From assembly GCF_014635285.1 (NCBI RefSeq), contig NZ_BMCR01000001.1, positions 124,001 through 188,000 of the forward strand: DNA of 64,000 nucleotides. The letters run 5' to 3'. The translations under genes and the position numbers were made by a program. The notes under the pieces were generated by a model. That model was given only the letters and a program-made list of their open reading frames with translations. It was not told where the DNA came from and made no database searches. Each line of letters starts with the position of its first letter. The stretch's first letter is position 1. Below, piece by piece: positions 1 to 8,987 of this stretch. The stretch comes from Stappia taiwanensis (lineage in GTDB: Bacteria; Pseudomonadota; Alphaproteobacteria; Rhizobiales; Stappiaceae).

Positions 1-771
1 GACCTGTTCCGGGCGGCGATCATTCCCTCGATCATGGCCGTGCTTCTCTACTTCGTGGCGATCCGGCTGGTCCTCTTGCGCAATCCGCAGGATGGCGAGG
101 CCCTGCCGCGCTCCACCTGGGGCGAGCGGGCGCGTGCCACCGGACAGGCCCGGCTGACGCTGATGGTCGCCGGCGTGATGCTCGGCGGCATCTATTCCGG
201 CATCTTCACCGTCAACGAAGGAGCGGCCATCGGCGTTCTGATGGTGCTGGTGACCTGCCTGGTTCGCCGCCGGCTGACCCGTGAGAACTTCATCCAGACG
301 CTGATCCGCGCGGCCTCCAACATCGGCATGATCTATCTGATCCTGATCGGGGCGGAGATCTACAAGAGCTTCCTCACGCTTTCCGGCCTGCCGGCCGCGA
401 CGGTCGATTGGGTCGGCGGTCTTGACCTGCCGCCGCTGCTGATCGTGTCGGTGGTGATCCTGCTCTACATCCTGCTCGGCTGCCTGTTCGACGCCATGGC
501 GGCAATGATCCTGACCATGCCCTTCGTCTTCCCGCTGGTGGTCGGCCAGCTCGGCTACGATCCGGTCTGGTGGGGCATCATGAACGTCATGATCATCGAG
601 ATCGGCATGATCACACCGCCGGTGGGCATCAACATCTTCGTGCTGCATGGCATGCGGCCCGACCTGAAACTGAGGCAGATCTATGCCGGTCTGACGCCCT
701 TCGTGCTCATCGACGTGCTGCGCATCGTGATCTTCCTGCTGTTCCCCGGCCTGATGCTGGCCCTCGTCTAA
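1..771 (+). CDS. TRAP transporter large permease (DctM family), 3' part
   Basis: The reading frame is open from the first base of the window, so the gene starts upstream. What remains is a very hydrophobic C-terminal half with about seven membrane segments. The segment around LFDAMAAMILTMPFVFPL and the ending with IGMITPPVGINIFVLHG are typical of DctM, the large membrane subunit of tripartite (TRAP) transporters, which import organic acids using a sodium gradient and a periplasmic binding protein. It lies 10 bases ahead of a CoA-transferase gene and is probably co-transcribed with it, so the imported acid is likely degraded as a CoA thioester. The substrate cannot be read from the sequence. 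Confidence 0.9.
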   Translation, partial: DLFRAAIIPSIMAVLLYFVAIRLVLLRNPQDGEALPRSTWGERARATGQARLTLMVAGVMLGGIYSGIFTVNEGAAIGVLMVLVTCLVRRRLTRENFIQTLIRAASNIGMIYLILIGAEIYKSFLTLSGLPAATVDWVGGLDLPPLLIVSVVILLYILLGCLFDAMAAMILTMPFVFPLVVGQLGYDPVWWGIMNVMIIEIGMITPPVGINIFVLHGMRPDLKLRQIYAGLTPFVLIDVLRIVIFLLFPGLMLALV

Positions 772-781
772 GGAGACAGAC

Positions 782-1954
782 ATGTCGACCGCTTCCGGCC
801 GTCCGCTGGACGGGGTGAGGATTCTCGACTTCACCCGCGTTCTGGCCGGCCCCTTCTGTACCGCGTTGCTTGCCGATATCGGTGCCGACGTCATCAAGAT
901 CGAAAGCGCCACGGGCGACGATCAGCGGCATATGGGTGCCGTTCGCAATGGCCACTCGATCAATTTCGAGTTGATCAACCGCAACAAGAAAAGCCTGTGT
1001 CTCGACCTCAAGTCCGAGGCCGATCAGGAGACCGTGCGCCGGCTGCTGCCCTCCTGCGATGTGGTGGTGGAGAACTTCCGCCCCGGTGTCGCCGCGCGGT
1101 TGGGGCTCGATCACGAGACCCTGTCGGCGCAAAGGCCGGACCTGATCTACTGCTCGATTTCCGGCTTCGGCCAGGAGGGGCCGCTGGCGCGGGCGCCGAG
1201 CTACGACGTTGTCGCGCAGGCCATGAGCGGCTTCATGAGCGTGACTGGCGAGCCGGACGGGTCGCCCGTCTTTGCCGGGGATTCCATCGGCGACACGGTG
1301 CCGGGCATCTACGCCGCCTGGGCGATCTGTGCCGCGCTGTTCAAGCGTGAGCGGACAGGGCAGGGCGAGCGCATCGACGTGGCGATGTTCGACAGCCTGT
1401 TCTCGCTCCTGCCGACCGCGCTTTCGCAGCTTCAGTCGACGGGGGAGGCGCCGCAACGCTCCGGCGCGATCCATCCGCTGTCCGCCCCCTTCGGCGCCTA
1501 TCGCGCCGGCGACGGCTATTTCATCCTGGCCGTGGCCAATCGTCCTTTGTTCCAGCGCCTGGCGGAGTTGATCGGGCGCCCGGACCTTCCCGACGATCCG
1601 CGCTTCGACAGCGATCAGAACCGGCGTGCCAACGAACCGGCGCTGCGCGAGATCCTCGAAGGATGGGCAGGCGCCTTCTCCGCCACCGAGGTCATTGCCC
1701 GGCTGGAAGAGCACGGCATCCCCGCCGCGCCGATCTGGGATGTCGCGGAAGCGGCGGCCAGCCCGCAAGTTGCGGCGCGCAACCTTCTGACCCGTCAGGT
1801 CGCGACCGCCGCCGGTCCGCTCGACCTGCCCGAACAACCTGTCGTCTTTTCCGGCTCCCCGCGTGGGCAGCAGGCACCGGCGCCCGCCCTCGGCGGCGAC
1901 CGTGCGCATGTGGATGCGATCCTCGCCAAGAGCCGAGAACAGGAGAATACCTGA
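782..1954 (+). CDS. CaiB/BaiF (family III) CoA-transferase
   Basis: A 390-residue protein matching the usual length of family III CoA-transferases, which move CoA between carboxylic acids. The N-terminus GVRILDFTRVLAGPFCT is the classic opening, and GDSIGDTVPGIYAAW (about residues 161-175) holds the region of the catalytic aspartate. AGGAGACAG precedes the ATG as a ribosome site. The stop codon overlaps the next ATG by one base (TGATG), showing translational coupling to the acyl-CoA dehydrogenase behind it. In context it probably activates the acid brought in by the upstream TRAP transporter. The donor and acceptor acids are unknown. Confidence 0.92.
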   Translation: MSTASGRPLDGVRILDFTRVLAGPFCTALLADIGADVIKIESATGDDQRHMGAVRNGHSINFELINRNKKSLCLDLKSEADQETVRRLLPSCDVVVENFRPGVAARLGLDHETLSAQRPDLIYCSISGFGQEGPLARAPSYDVVAQAMSGFMSVTGEPDGSPVFAGDSIGDTVPGIYAAWAICAALFKRERTGQGERIDVAMFDSLFSLLPTALSQLQSTGEAPQRSGAIHPLSAPFGAYRAGDGYFILAVANRPLFQRLAELIGRPDLPDDPRFDSDQNRRANEPALREILEGWAGAFSATEVIARLEEHGIPAAPIWDVAEAAASPQVAARNLLTRQVATAAGPLDLPEQPVVFSGSPRGQQAPAPALGGDRAHVDAILAKSREQENT

Positions 1955-3069
1955 TGGATTTGGCCTTTTCGCCCGAGGACCGGGCGTTTTTCGATCACGT
2001 GAAAGCGACCCTCTCCGCTGAACTCGATCCGGAGATCGCTGCCAAGGTGCGGCGCAACGAGATCCTGGAGCGGGCCGAGCACCTGCGCTGGCAGGATGTG
2101 CTGGCTCGGCACAACTGGCTGGCCGCCGGCTGGCCGGCGGAGTTCGGTGGGCCGGGTTTCACGCCCACCCAGCGCTATCTGTTCGAACAGGCCTATGGCG
2201 CAACCTATGCGCCGCCGCCGGTTCAATTCGGCATCACCATGGTCGGACCGATCATCTATACCTATGGCAATGAGGCGCAGAAGGAGCGGTTCCTGCCCGA
2301 TATCCGCCAGAACAAGGCGTGGTGGTGCCAGGGCTATTCCGAGCCGGGGGCGGGGTCTGATCTTGCCAGCCTGCGGACCACCGCCGTGCGCGATGGCGAT
2401 GCCTATGTGGTCAACGGCCAGAAGACCTGGACGACCTGGGCGCAATGGGCCGACTGGATGTTCTGTCTGGTCAAGACCGACCTGACGGTGAAGCCGCAGG
2501 CGGGCATCAGCTTCCTGCTGATCGACATGAAGACACCGGGCATCACCATTCGCCCGATCCGCACCATCGACGGCGACACCGAGATCAACGAAGTGTTCCT
2601 CGACAATGTGCGGGTGCCGGCCGAGAACCTGATCGGCGCGGAAGGTCAGGGCTGGACCTATGCGAAGGTCCTCTTGGAGCATGAGCGCTTCATCATGTCC
2701 GGCTCGTCCCGCTCGCGCCGCGATCTGGATGCCCTGCGCGCGCTCGATGATGGCCAGTTCGCCGAGCGGTTCCGGCAGCTCGATGTGGAGCTTCTGGCGC
2801 TGGAATATCTGGAGCTGCGCCTGCTCTCCACCATGAATGCGGGCCAGAACCCGGGTCCGCGCACCTCGGCCCTGAAGATCCGGGGAACCGAGATCGCGCA
2901 AGCCATCTCGCTGTTGCGGCTCGATATGGCACGGGCTTGGGCCGCGCCGCTTCCCGACATTTTGTACAACGCCGAGGAAACCTGGCTGAACCTGCGCAAG
3001 CTGACCATCTGGGGTGGCTCGAACGAGATTCAGCGCAACGTCATGGCCAAGGTCGTGCTCGGCATCTGA
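1954..3069 (+). CDS. Acyl-CoA dehydrogenase family protein (long subunit)
   Basis: A 371-residue FAD-dependent acyl-CoA dehydrogenase. The N-terminal helical domain (MDLAFSPEDRAFFDHV), the middle beta domain with WCQGYSEPGAGSDLASL and NGQKTWTTWAQWADW, and the C-terminal helical domain ending IWGGSNEIQRNVMAKVVLGI are all present in order. The ATG was chosen because it overlaps the preceding stop (TGATG) and gives the family N-terminus; the open frame extends upstream only as overlap with the CoA-transferase. A second, shorter dehydrogenase follows after 10 bases, the arrangement seen for hetero-oligomeric acyl-CoA dehydrogenases. It introduces a double bond into an acyl-CoA; the acyl group is unknown. 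Confidence 0.92.
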   Translation: MDLAFSPEDRAFFDHVKATLSAELDPEIAAKVRRNEILERAEHLRWQDVLARHNWLAAGWPAEFGGPGFTPTQRYLFEQAYGATYAPPPVQFGITMVGPIIYTYGNEAQKERFLPDIRQNKAWWCQGYSEPGAGSDLASLRTTAVRDGDAYVVNGQKTWTTWAQWADWMFCLVKTDLTVKPQAGISFLLIDMKTPGITIRPIRTIDGDTEINEVFLDNVRVPAENLIGAEGQGWTYAKVLLEHERFIMSGSSRSRRDLDALRALDDGQFAERFRQLDVELLALEYLELRLLSTMNAGQNPGPRTSALKIRGTEIAQAISLLRLDMARAWAAPLPDILYNAEETWLNLRKLTIWGGSNEIQRNVMAKVVLGI

Positions 3070-3079
3070 GGAGGCGAAG

Positions 3080-4051
3080 ATGGATTTCGAACTGAACGAC
3101 ACCGAGCGGATGCTGGCTGACAGTCTGGCCCGTTTCGAGGAGCAGGCAATCGGTTGGGACGCGGACCGGCAATGGGCGCACAGCCGGGAAATGGGCTGGC
3201 ATTGCGCCTCCGTGCCCGAGGATCAGGGCGGTTTCGGCCTTGGCCTCAACGGGCCGTTCCTGATCGCCGAAAGCTTCGGCGCGGCACTCTCGCCGATCCT
3301 CTGGCAGTCTTTCGCGGTGCTGCCGGCCATTGCGCTCGGCGCGCTTGCCGAAACCGGCGACAGCGCACCGCTCGATGCCTTTCTTGGCGGCGAGCGCAGC
3401 TTCTGCATGCTCGCCGGGACCGGCACGACCACGGCGGAGGGCGCTTGCGTGCTGCGCAAGCCGCAGGACCTTGAGGCCGATGTTTATCTCGCTCTGTTGC
3501 CGGCGGGCGAAGGGCAGGCACTTGCACTGATCGAGGCTGGCGACCTGCCGGCGCCTTTGTCGGAGGAAAGCTGGATCGATGGCCGCCGGATGGCTGAGGT
3601 TGCCGTTCTGCCGACCGCGCATGCCGGGGTGCCGGTCTCCTCGGATCTGGCGGCGCGCCTGCGCATCGCCGCCGAGGTGACGGCTGCCGCCGACCATCTG
3701 GGCGCCATGCGGCAGTTGTTCGATCAGACGCTGGAGTACACCAAGACGCGCAACCAGTTCGGCCGGGCGCTATCCGCCTTCCAGGCGCTTCAGCACCGCT
3801 TGGTGGATATGTCGATCGCTCTGGAGGAAACCCGCGCGCTGGTGATGGCGGCGGCCATGGCTGCCAGCCAGAACCATGAGGACAGCGGCCGTCTGGCATC
3901 CGCCGCGTGGAGCAAGGCTTGTGCCGCAGGTCAGAAGGTGGGCGAGGAAGCGATCCAGCTTCATGGTGGCATCGGCATGACCGAGGAATGCCAGGTCGGC
4001 ACCTATGTCAAACGGATGATGCGCAACGCTCCGGTGATCGCCGCCGCGTGA
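3080..4051 (+). CDS. Acyl-CoA dehydrogenase family protein (short partner subunit)
   Basis: A 323-residue protein, shorter than a standalone dehydrogenase (about 380). It opens with MDFELNDTERMLADSLARF, has a reduced middle domain, and keeps the C-terminal domain (TKTRNQFGRALSAFQALQH, then AIQLHGGIGMTEECQVGTY). GAGGCGAAG precedes the ATG. It sits 10 bases behind the longer paralogue, so the two are likely partner subunits of one enzyme. Known alpha2-beta2 dehydrogenases, for example those acting on steroid side chains, are built from such adjacent unequal pairs; that parallel is inference. The operon ends here: the next gene is convergent, 40 bases on. Confidence 0.9.
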   Translation: MDFELNDTERMLADSLARFEEQAIGWDADRQWAHSREMGWHCASVPEDQGGFGLGLNGPFLIAESFGAALSPILWQSFAVLPAIALGALAETGDSAPLDAFLGGERSFCMLAGTGTTTAEGACVLRKPQDLEADVYLALLPAGEGQALALIEAGDLPAPLSEESWIDGRRMAEVAVLPTAHAGVPVSSDLAARLRIAAEVTAAADHLGAMRQLFDQTLEYTKTRNQFGRALSAFQALQHRLVDMSIALEETRALVMAAAMAASQNHEDSGRLASAAWSKACAAGQKVGEEAIQLHGGIGMTEECQVGTYVKRMMRNAPVIAAA

Positions 4052-4091
4052 AGCGGGGCGGGGCTTTGCTCTGATCAAGGTCGGCGGACCG

Positions 4092-5699
4092 TCACTCCTG
4101 GGCGGTCTCGTCCTCTTGCAGCGCACGCTGCAGGCGCCGGATCAGGATATCGCGCGAGCGTTCGTCGGCGGCGCCGGCCAGGGCATCGTTGATATCCAGA
4201 ATGAGCCGCGACACGTCGTTGTGCCAGTCCAGCCGGGCGATCTTTTCCGGACCAAGGCGCGGCGGCGTCGGGATGGAGAGGCGCTCGACGCCCGTTCGCG
4301 TCAAGGCAAAGCTCTCGTCGAGCACTGGCCGCAGCACATGGCGGAGATCGACGATCCCCGCCAGCCGCTCCGCCAGCCCGTCAATCGCGGCTTCTTCGCC
4401 ATGCACCAGAAACAGGTCGTGGCGTAGCGGCAGCCGGGCCTTGATCCAGTCGACCAGTTCGGTGCCATCGGCATGGCCGGAGTAAAGGTCGAGCGAGCGT
4501 ATCCGTGCCCGCACCTTGAACTCCTCGCCCTGAATACGCACCGAGCGCGCCCCGTTCTGCAGAATGCGTCCCAGCGTGCCTTCGGCCTGGAAACCGGTGA
4601 ACAGCACGGTCGCTTCGTCGCGCCACAGCCAGTTCTTCAGCCGGTGGCGGATGCGCCCTGCATCGCACATGCCGGAGGCGGCAATGACGATGTGAAACCC
4701 GCGCACGTGGTCGAGGGCAATGCTCTGTTCCCGGGTCTCGGTGACGTGCAGGTGCCGGGACGCAAGGCCGCGCATCAATACGGCCCCTTCTTCCAGCTCC
4801 TTGTTGTGCTTGGCAAAGACTTCCGTCGCCCGGGTGGCGAGCGGGCTGTCCACATAAATCGGGATCGGCGGCAGCCTGCTTTCGGCGATCAGGCGGCTGA
4901 GGTCGCTGATCAACTCCTGTGCGCGTTCCACCGCGAAGGACGGGATCAGCAGTGCGCCATTCGGGTTGGTTGCCGCGCGCACTTCCTCGCACAAGAGTTC
5001 GCGGCGGCGTTCGGCGGTGGCGTCGATGCGGTCGCGGTCGCCATAGGTGGATTCGCAGATCAGGTAATCGATCCCGCTTGGGCCTTCCGGATCGGGGTGC
5101 ATCAGCTTGTAGTCCGGCCCGATATCGGCGGAGAACAGAAGCCGCAAGGGCTCCGGATTGTCCTGCTGTGCCACTTCGATCTCGATCGAGGCCGAGCCGA
5201 GCAGATGCCCCGCATTCCAGAACCGGGCGCGCACGCCGGGCAGAACAGCGAACCACCTGTCATAGTCATGCGCACGGAACTGCATGAGGCAGGCCGCCGC
5301 ATCGGCGCCGGTATAAATCGGCGAGACCTGGCCGCGATTGCGGCGGGCGGCGCGGCGGTTGAACTGTTTGACCTCGTATTCCTGAATATGGGCACTGTCG
5401 GGCAGCATCACCCCGGCCAGATCGGCGGTTGCCTGGGTGGCGTGGATCGGCCCCTTGAACCCGTGCCGCACCAGCTTGGGCAAAAGGCCGGAATGGTCGA
5501 TATGCGCGTGGCTGAGGATCACCGCCGTGATCTTGTTCGGCTCAAACGGGAAGGGGCGGTAGTTCAGCTCCTTCTCTGTCTTGGCCCCCTGGAACAACCC
5601 GCAATCGATCAGGATCTGGCCGTGATCGGTCTCCAGCCGAAAGCAGGAGCCGGTGACGCCCCGCGCGGCGCCATGGAAGGTCAAGCGTGGATCGGGCAT
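4092..5699 (-). CDS. MBL-fold / beta-CASP RNA-processing-type hydrolase
   Basis: A 535-residue metallo-beta-lactamase protein of the CPSF73/YSH1-like type. Zinc ligands are visible in ILSHAHIDHSGLLPKL (about residue 60-75) and in the GHLLGSASIEIE histidine motif. The beta-CASP part includes LLIPSFAVERAQELI and DSPLATRATEVF. The C-terminal RMMBL part has SGHADGTELVDWI and LVHGEEAAIDGL. Family members are endo- or exonucleases acting on RNA or DNA. The open frame starts 60 bases earlier, but GGAAGG lies just before MPDPRLTFHG, so that ATG is used. It is monocistronic in appearance, between a convergent dehydrogenase and the PHA synthase gene. Confidence 0.88.
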   Translation of the reverse strand: MPDPRLTFHGAARGVTGSCFRLETDHGQILIDCGLFQGAKTEKELNYRPFPFEPNKITAVILSHAHIDHSGLLPKLVRHGFKGPIHATQATADLAGVMLPDSAHIQEYEVKQFNRRAARRNRGQVSPIYTGADAAACLMQFRAHDYDRWFAVLPGVRARFWNAGHLLGSASIEIEVAQQDNPEPLRLLFSADIGPDYKLMHPDPEGPSGIDYLICESTYGDRDRIDATAERRRELLCEEVRAATNPNGALLIPSFAVERAQELISDLSRLIAESRLPPIPIYVDSPLATRATEVFAKHNKELEEGAVLMRGLASRHLHVTETREQSIALDHVRGFHIVIAASGMCDAGRIRHRLKNWLWRDEATVLFTGFQAEGTLGRILQNGARSVRIQGEEFKVRARIRSLDLYSGHADGTELVDWIKARLPLRHDLFLVHGEEAAIDGLAERLAGIVDLRHVLRPVLDESFALTRTGVERLSIPTPPRLGPEKIARLDWHNDVSRLILDINDALAGAADERSRDILIRRLQRALQEDETAQE

Positions 5700-5840
5700 C
5701 AGGTTTCCTTCCGGTTCGTGCCGCGCCAGCGGGGAGGGCGCTTGAGTACCTTCCCCCAAAATAGGTGCGATTTTCGAACCGGAACATGCTCCAGATCAAA
5801 GGCAGGTGCATTCTGAGGCCTGGCACCCGCCGAAAGGGTG

Positions 5841-7679
5841 CTATGTCTGGTGAATATAGGCGCCCGGCGCTGCCGCGATCGGTGCGTAGCCCTTCTCCGG
5901 AGCTCCCATGGCGGGCACATCCGCCTTGCCGCGGCTGTTGTCCGTCAGCCATTGCGACCATTCCCCCCACCATGAGCCTTGCCTGGGCGCATGTCGGGCG
6001 AGCCATGCGTCGGGGCCGACATAAAGCGCGCCGGCCGGGCGCGGCGAGATGCGATAGTGGCGCCCCGGATGGCCCGGCTCGCTGAGGATGCCGCCGTTGT
6101 GGCCCCTGTTGGTCAGCACGAATGTCAGATCGTTGTCGGTGAACAGCTTGGTCTTGTAGACCGATTTCCATGGGGCGATATGATCGGCTTCCGTGCCGAC
6201 CACGAACATCGGTGCGCGAATGTCCTTGAGGGCAATCACCTGGCCTTCGACCGCGAAACGCCCCGCCGAGAGCCGGTTTTCCAGGAACAGGCCGCGAAGA
6301 TACTCCGAATGCATGCGCGCGGGCATGCGCGTGGTGTCGGCATACCACACGCCCATATCGGTCGGCGCGTCTTCCTGCCCGAGAAAGTAGCGTCGCACGG
6401 CGCGGGAATAGATCAGGTCCTCGGCGCGGATGGTGGCAAAGGCACGGGCCATCTGCGGCCGGTCGAGATAGCCCTGATCCCACATCATGTCTTCAAGGAA
6501 GGCCACCTGGCTTTCATCGAGGAACAGCAACAACTCGCCGGCCTCGGCGAAGTCGACCTGCGCCGCCATCAGAGTGATCGAGGCCAGCCGGTCGTCGCCG
6601 TCTCGCGCCATGGTGGCTGCCGCGATGGCGAGGATCGTCCCGCCAAGGCAATAGCCGACCGCCTGCACCTTTTCTCCCGGCACGATGGCGTCGATGGCAT
6701 TGAGCGCCTCCATGACCCCGTGCTTGCGGTAGTCCTCCAGAGAGAGCTCGGCTTGCTCGGCGGTGGGATTGCACCACGAGATCACGAACACGGTGAAGCC
6801 CTGTTCGACGAGGTATTTCACCATCGAGTTTCGCGGCGACAGATCGAGAATGTAGTACTTCATGATCCAGGCCGGGACGATCAGGATCGGTTCGGCCTGC
6901 ACCGTTCCGCCCTTTGGCGCATACTGGATCAGCTCGAACAGGTCGTTGCGGAACACCACCTCGCCCGGGGTGCAGGCCAGGTCCTTGCCGACCTGATACC
7001 CCGGAGGGGCGGGGATATGCGCCTGCGTCATCGTATGTAGGAAATCGCGGGCGAAGTGAACGGCCCCTTCGCTCAGGTTCCGGCCCCGGGTCTGAACCGT
7101 TGCTTCGATGATCTCCGGGTTCAGCGCCGGGAAGTTCGATGGCGACATCAGATCCAGCATCTGACGCATCATGAAGCGGGTCCGATCCGCATCGTCGGGC
7201 TGGAGGCCTCGCAAGTGATCCGTCGCGTAATTCCACCAATCTTGCGCGGCGAGAAAGCCTTGAGCCCAGATTTCAAAGGGCGCCCTGTTCCAACCGGCGT
7301 GTGCGAAGCGATGGTCATGAGCCTTGGGCGCAAAGGGCGGTTCGGCAGCGTCATCAATGTTCAGAAGATAGTTTGTCAGCTTGAATACGTTCTCCTGAGC
7401 GTGCTCGATCAGCTCAAGCTGCCGTCCGGGAGAGCGGGCCATATGCAGTGCCCAATCGCTCCAGGCCTCGATGAAGGCATGAGGGGACACGCCGCCGGTC
7501 AGGCGGGCGGCGGTCGCCCGCACCGTGCGATCAAGATTTTCGTGCGGATGCGCTGGCGCTGTTTCGGTATCCGGTTTGGGCGGGGGATCGCTCTGAGGGC
7601 AGATCAGGGCGCGCAACTGGGCGCCAGCCTGGTCTTTCCCGGCCGGCCGCGCCGTTTTCCTCGCTTTGTGTGCGGTCAT
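5841..7679 (-). CDS. phaC: Poly(3-hydroxyalkanoate) synthase-like alpha/beta hydrolase
   Basis: A 612-residue class I-type PHA synthase, which polymerises hydroxyacyl-CoA into storage polyester. The lipase-like box VGYCLGGTI carries the catalytic cysteine at about residue 344. The aspartate lies in VGTEADHIAPWKSVYK and the histidine in NRGHNGGI. An N-terminal PhaC domain (about residues 100-270, including FFVRNDLFE-type sequence GEVVFRNDLFELIQY) precedes the hydrolase core. CGGGAGGCAGAC sits before the chosen ATG; a longer frame begins 60 bases upstream without a better site. There is no phasin or phaAB gene nearby. Two FNR/FixK-like boxes lie 430-520 bases upstream, suggesting low-oxygen control. 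Similar synthases occur in alphaproteobacterial anaerobic stress clusters. Confidence 0.87.
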   Translation of the reverse strand: MTAHKARKTARPAGKDQAGAQLRALICPQSDPPPKPDTETAPAHPHENLDRTVRATAARLTGGVSPHAFIEAWSDWALHMARSPGRQLELIEHAQENVFKLTNYLLNIDDAAEPPFAPKAHDHRFAHAGWNRAPFEIWAQGFLAAQDWWNYATDHLRGLQPDDADRTRFMMRQMLDLMSPSNFPALNPEIIEATVQTRGRNLSEGAVHFARDFLHTMTQAHIPAPPGYQVGKDLACTPGEVVFRNDLFELIQYAPKGGTVQAEPILIVPAWIMKYYILDLSPRNSMVKYLVEQGFTVFVISWCNPTAEQAELSLEDYRKHGVMEALNAIDAIVPGEKVQAVGYCLGGTILAIAAATMARDGDDRLASITLMAAQVDFAEAGELLLFLDESQVAFLEDMMWDQGYLDRPQMARAFATIRAEDLIYSRAVRRYFLGQEDAPTDMGVWYADTTRMPARMHSEYLRGLFLENRLSAGRFAVEGQVIALKDIRAPMFVVGTEADHIAPWKSVYKTKLFTDNDLTFVLTNRGHNGGILSEPGHPGRHYRISPRPAGALYVGPDAWLARHAPRQGSWWGEWSQWLTDNSRGKADVPAMGAPEKGYAPIAAAPGAYIHQT

Positions 7680-8076
7680 GTCTGCCTCCCGGTATCCGAC
7701 CGATCCTGTCTGCCCCCAGGTTCCTGCGGCCCTTCCCAAGCCGCCGCGCCGCCGCAGTCATCGCGCGAACCCGGCGCGCGGATCGGTCATCGGCAACCGC
7801 GATGTTCGATCCCGATTGCGGTCGGTCCTCCCGCACCGAACGCATCGTTTCGCCACTATCGGCGATACGCGAGGTGCAAGCCTACGCCGCCAGTGTGTCG
7901 CATTCGCGGCCATGCCTTCCGCGAAGAGGCAAGACGTCCTGGAACCGATCGGCACAGATGCGCGCCCGGCGACCGGAGAGACCCGCCATGCCAGGGAGAT
8001 CGCCTTGCCTTGGTCGGATGAGGTGAGAACAGGGCGCGCGAAAAGCTCTCTCCTCTCGGGCCATCCATGTTCCGGG

Positions 8077-8119
8077 ATAAATAACCTTGAGGCAGAGGGT
8101 GCGCATTGATGAATGTCAA
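8077..8119 (-). promoter_or_regulatory. FNR/FixK box with class II promoter directed toward phaC
   Basis: TTGATGAATGTCAA at 8106-8119 matches the FNR/FixK dyad (TTGAT-N4-ATCAA) at nine of ten positions. On the minus strand, 22 bases after the box, there is TATTTA at 8083-8078. Placing the box centre at -41.5 puts the start near 8071 and the -10 hexamer exactly on that TATTTA, which is the geometry of class II FNR-activated promoters. The first recognised coding sequence downstream is phaC. Confidence 0.6.
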
Positions 8120-8184
8120 TGGTTGTGCTTTGTCTGAAGTGCACCCTCTTGGGAGCGAAGCTGTATCGATCTGGGCCACGTGCA

Positions 8185-8198
8185 TTGATGGCTGTCAA
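8185..8198. promoter_or_regulatory. FNR/FixK-like box (second of a pair)
   Basis: TTGATGGCTGTCAA lies 79 bases from the first box, directly beyond the stop codon of the Fnr-type gene. Its flanks resemble those of the first box (TGCA before, T after). On the minus strand a possible -10 (GATACA, 8167-8162) is about five bases closer than class II spacing predicts, so this may be an auxiliary site. Confidence 0.45.
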
Positions 8199-8987
8199 TC
8201 AGGCGGCGATATCTCGCCTGTTGTGGCGCCGCGCGGCCATGGCGGCCTGCGGTGGGGCGCAGTCCGCTCTTGGGTCCATGCCGGCAAGGCGGGCCAGAAA
8301 GGCCGGGTCGGCGATCCAGTAGCGGTCGGGAGCCAGGGTCTTCACCAGCCCCTTCTCCGAAAGCTGGCTCATCACGCGGCTGATCGATTCAACCGTGGTG
8401 TTCGAGAAGGCGGCCCAGTCTTTTCGGGCAAGCTCAATGGTGACGATGATGCTGCCGTCCGGCCGTGGGGTGGTTGGCATGGCCCTGGCGGACAAGACGA
8501 GAAACGCCAGGATCCGTTCGCGGCAGGTCAGGGCGCCGCGTTGCCAGATTGTCTCTTGCAGACGTGCAAGCTGGTCGGCCGTCGCTTGCAGCAGGCCAAG
8601 GCGGAACTGTCCGTCTGTCGCCATCATGCGCCGTACGGTTCGATCATCGAATACACAGATTTCGGCATCCGTTGCAGCTTCCAGTGAGTAGCTGAGGCTG
8701 TGTCCGGGAAGCTCGCCAATGATGTCCCCCGGAAAGGCCAGATCGAACACCGTGCGCCGCCCGACCCGGTTCAGTCTTTCCTTGCGCAGGTAGCCCCGAC
8801 GGAGCATGCCGATGGTGCCGTGCTGCTTGCCTTGTTCGAACACCAGGCCGTTGCGTGGAATACGGCGCAACCGAACCGGCCTGGCTCGCGGCAGGTCGGC
8901 AGCCTCGACGAGACGACATAGCGAGGCACCGCGCAGGGCGCAGTGAAGGCACCTGTCGGGTATAGACCGGGCAACGGTTTGGGGCAT
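8199..8987 (-). CDS. Crp/Fnr family regulator, FnrL/FixK1-like with four cysteines
   Basis: A 262-residue oxygen-sensor-type regulator. It has C13-x2-C16-x7-C24 near the N-terminus and C111 in DAEICVFDD, matching the three-plus-one cysteine pattern that binds a [4Fe-4S] cluster in alphaproteobacterial FnrL/FixK1/FnrN proteins. A cyclic-nucleotide-like beta-roll (about 40-140) is followed by a Crp-type helix-turn-helix whose recognition helix NTTVESISRVM contains the E-S-x-S-R signature for TTGAT half-sites. GTAGGAGAG precedes the ATG; an upstream in-frame start is less likely. It is divergent from a second Crp/Fnr gene and very probably controls the FNR boxes in this island. Confidence 0.87.
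   Translation of the reverse strand: MPQTVARSIPDRCLHCALRGASLCRLVEAADLPRARPVRLRRIPRNGLVFEQGKQHGTIGMLRRGYLRKERLNRVGRRTVFDLAFPGDIIGELPGHSLSYSLEAATDAEICVFDDRTVRRMMATDGQFRLGLLQATADQLARLQETIWQRGALTCRERILAFLVLSARAMPTTPRPDGSIIVTIELARKDWAAFSNTTVESISRVMSQLSEKGLVKTLAPDRYWIADPAFLARLAGMDPRADCAPPQAAMAARRHNRRDIAA

Larger units (their letters stand above)
7680..8198. other. Long intergenic region between phaC and an Fnr-type regulator
   Basis: No convincing gene was found in these 519 bases on either strand: open frames present lack ribosome sites and recognisable sequence. The right end holds two FNR/FixK-like boxes 79 bases apart, one with a well-placed -10 element pointing toward phaC. If that promoter serves phaC, the messenger has an untranslated leader of roughly 390 bases, or the region encodes a small RNA. 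Confidence 0.6.

Noticed and set aside
4473..5816. A 447-codon plus-strand frame opposite the MBL hydrolase
   Set aside because: Shadow of a convincing metallo-beta-lactamase gene.
7758..8198. Minus-strand frame of 146 codons between phaC and fnr
   Set aside because: No ribosome site, composition like non-coding GC-rich DNA, and it begins upstream of the likely transcription start.
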